NCBI GenBank assembly: GCA_902496335.1
Contig: CABVAO010000046.1
Coordinates: 1 to 13,076, forward strand
Origin: an uncultured Collinsella sp.
GTDB lineage: Bacteria; Actinomycetota; Coriobacteriia; Coriobacteriales; Coriobacteriaceae
Length of the DNA stretch: 13,076 nucleotides
Direction: 5' to 3'
Shown: one piece after another, positions 11,923 to 13,076 of the stretch
Layout: every line of letters starts with the position of its first letter
Position numbering within the stretch: the stretch's first letter is position 1
Made by a program: the position numbers and the translations under genes
The notes under the pieces: model-generated
What the model saw: only the letters and a program-made list of their open reading frames with translations
The model's database searches: none
Told to the model about the DNA's origin: nothing

Positions 11923-13002
11923 ATGAGCGCTCGCGTAACCATGAAGGACATAGCCGCCGAGCTTGGCGTTTCCATCAATACCGTGCACAAGGCTCTGACG
12001 GGAAAGGCCGGCGTGAGCGAATCCGTGCGCGCCAAGGTGAACGCTAAGGCCGAGGCCATGGGCTATCACCGCAACACAAGTGCCTCAAGCCTGCGCCGCA
12101 AGGATATCAATCTGGTGTTTTGCCTGCCCCGCGCATCGCGCGAGGGAGCGTACTTTTTCCGTTACCTGTGGGAAGGCTGCAATCGCTTTGAACAGGAGGT
12201 CATCGACCGGGGCATTACGGTTGAGCGCGTTGAATTTGGCGTGGGCGGCTACGCTGATGCACTCGAGCAAATCGACGAGCGTCTGCAGGTGGGCGAGAAG
12301 ATTGATGGCTTGCTCGCCTATGCGCCGGGCGACGATCGTGCGACTGAGCTTTTGGGGCAGATCGCCGAGGCGGGCGTGACGATTGAGCTTGTCGACGGCG
12401 ACCGTCCGCATTTGAATCGTTTGGGTGCGAGCTTGGCCGATTATTCGACGGCAGGCAGCCTTATGGCCGAGCAGGCGGCAAACCTGGTCCATGCTTCTGG
12501 GGCCGACGCCCGCGTGCTCCTTTTGACAGGCGACCCATATACCGATTCGCACTATCTAACCGCCCGCGCCTTCCACAATTACCTGCGCGAACGTGATATT
12601 CCATGGCAGGTTGAGGATCTTGCAGGTGCCCATGCGCAAGTCAAACAACTCGAGCATGAGCTCGAAAAGCGCTTGAGTGCGCCGGACGCCCCCGAACTTA
12701 TCTGTAGCGTTTTTGCCGTTGGTTCCGAAGTGGTTGCCGACGCGCTCGTCTCGACCGGCAAGGCCGGTCAGGTCATGGTGATCGGCAACGACCTGTTTCC
12801 CGAAAGTGCTCTGGCCTTGCGCCGCGGTATCTTTACCAATATTGTCTATAAGGACCCGACGAGCCTGGCGTATCGCGGCGCTAAGACGCTGGGCGATTAT
12901 CTGCTGTGGGGAAGGACCCCGACGGTGCCCGTCCAGAAGGGCGCCGTCGAGATGGTATTTGCCAGCAATGTCGATCGCTACTGCGAACTTGCGGGTATTT
13001 AG
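11923..13002 (+). CDS. LacI-family transcriptional regulator
   Basis: A cytoplasmic DNA-binding regulator of 359 aa. Residues 5-60 are the LacI helix-turn-helix and hinge: VTMKDIAAELGVSINTVHKA, LTGKAGVSESVRAKV and AEAMGYHRN. The recognition helix reads NTVHKAL where classic members have TVSRVL, placing it in a subgroup with His at that point. Residues 63-359 form a periplasmic-binding-protein-like sensor domain (INLVFCLP, KIDGLLAY, ADARVLLLTGDP, VFAVGSEVVADAL, QVMVIGNDLFPESALALRRG), expected to bind a sugar or similar ligand. ATG at 11923 follows CGGAG with seven bases of spacing; Met7 is a possible later start. The target genes are probably beyond the right edge, so the ligand cannot be inferred. 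Confidence 0.92.
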   Translation: MSARVTMKDIAAELGVSINTVHKALTGKAGVSESVRAKVNAKAEAMGYHRNTSASSLRRKDINLVFCLPRASREGAYFFRYLWEGCNRFEQEVIDRGITVERVEFGVGGYADALEQIDERLQVGEKIDGLLAYAPGDDRATELLGQIAEAGVTIELVDGDRPHLNRLGASLADYSTAGSLMAEQAANLVHASGADARVLLLTGDPYTDSHYLTARAFHNYLRERDIPWQVEDLAGAHAQVKQLEHELEKRLSAPDAPELICSVFAVGSEVVADALVSTGKAGQVMVIGNDLFPESALALRRGIFTNIVYKDPTSLAYRGAKTLGDYLLWGRTPTVPVQKGAVEMVFASNVDRYCELAGI

Positions 13003-13076
13003 CCGATTGAGCAGGTACCCCGGTAGCGCGCACAGTCGTGGTGTAAGAAGCAAGGGAGGGCCATCGCCTAGAATCG

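Noticed and set aside
13003..13076. Partial gene at the right edge
   Set aside because: No open frame with a ribosome binding site and start was seen in the last 74 bp.

Overview
The window is about 60% GC and carries a compact set of bacterial housekeeping and accessory genes. The mix points to a gut actinobacterium of the class Coriobacteriia, most likely Collinsella or a close relative. It includes a nickel-dependent lactate racemase system, a FeoA-FeoA-FeoB iron importer with a separate FeoB-associated Cys-rich protein, a bacterial-type AspRS and a LacI-type regulator. The taxonomic call rests on recalled resemblance and codon use, not on a search.

Layout. (1) 1-4870: a lactate racemase (lar) locus in two facing transcription units. 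larA and a MIP-family channel (probable LarD) run on the plus strand. larB, larC and a TetR-family regulator run on the minus strand, with their ends toward larD. Between the two units, at 2256-2380, a strong terminator hairpin is nested in a perfect 29-bp inverted repeat. LarC contains only the LarC1 portion, with a large His-rich insert; neither LarC2 nor LarE is encoded here. (2) 4898-7635: serB (phosphoserine phosphatase, minus) and aspS (plus) diverge from a 256-bp gap; aspS ends in a clear terminator. (3) 7636-8280: a tandem array of three 46-bp imperfect palindromes repeating every 62 bp, then a small HPr-family protein with Asp at the position of the regulatory Ser46, then a terminator. 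(4) 8281-11434: the ferrous iron importer genes feoA, feoA and feoB. TTAG...CTAA-type inverted repeats precede both the first feoA and feoB, and a terminator follows feoB. (5) 11435-13076: an intergenic palindromic remnant, a 66-aa FeoB-associated Cys-rich membrane protein with its own terminator, and a LacI-family regulator.

How the genes work together. LarB and LarC belong to the pathway that builds the nickel-pincer cofactor of LarA (carboxylation of nicotinic acid adenine dinucleotide, then nickel insertion after LarE adds sulfur). The channel beside larA probably passes lactate, and the TetR protein is the obvious candidate local regulator. The feo genes import Fe(II), with FeoA and the small Cys-rich protein as accessory factors, probably under a DtxR/MntR-type metal repressor that is not in this window. 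No mobile element, CRISPR array, tRNA or rRNA was found. The less ordinary signals are the 62-bp-period hairpin array, the HPr with Asp46, the larC1-only LarC and the large inverted repeat behind larD.
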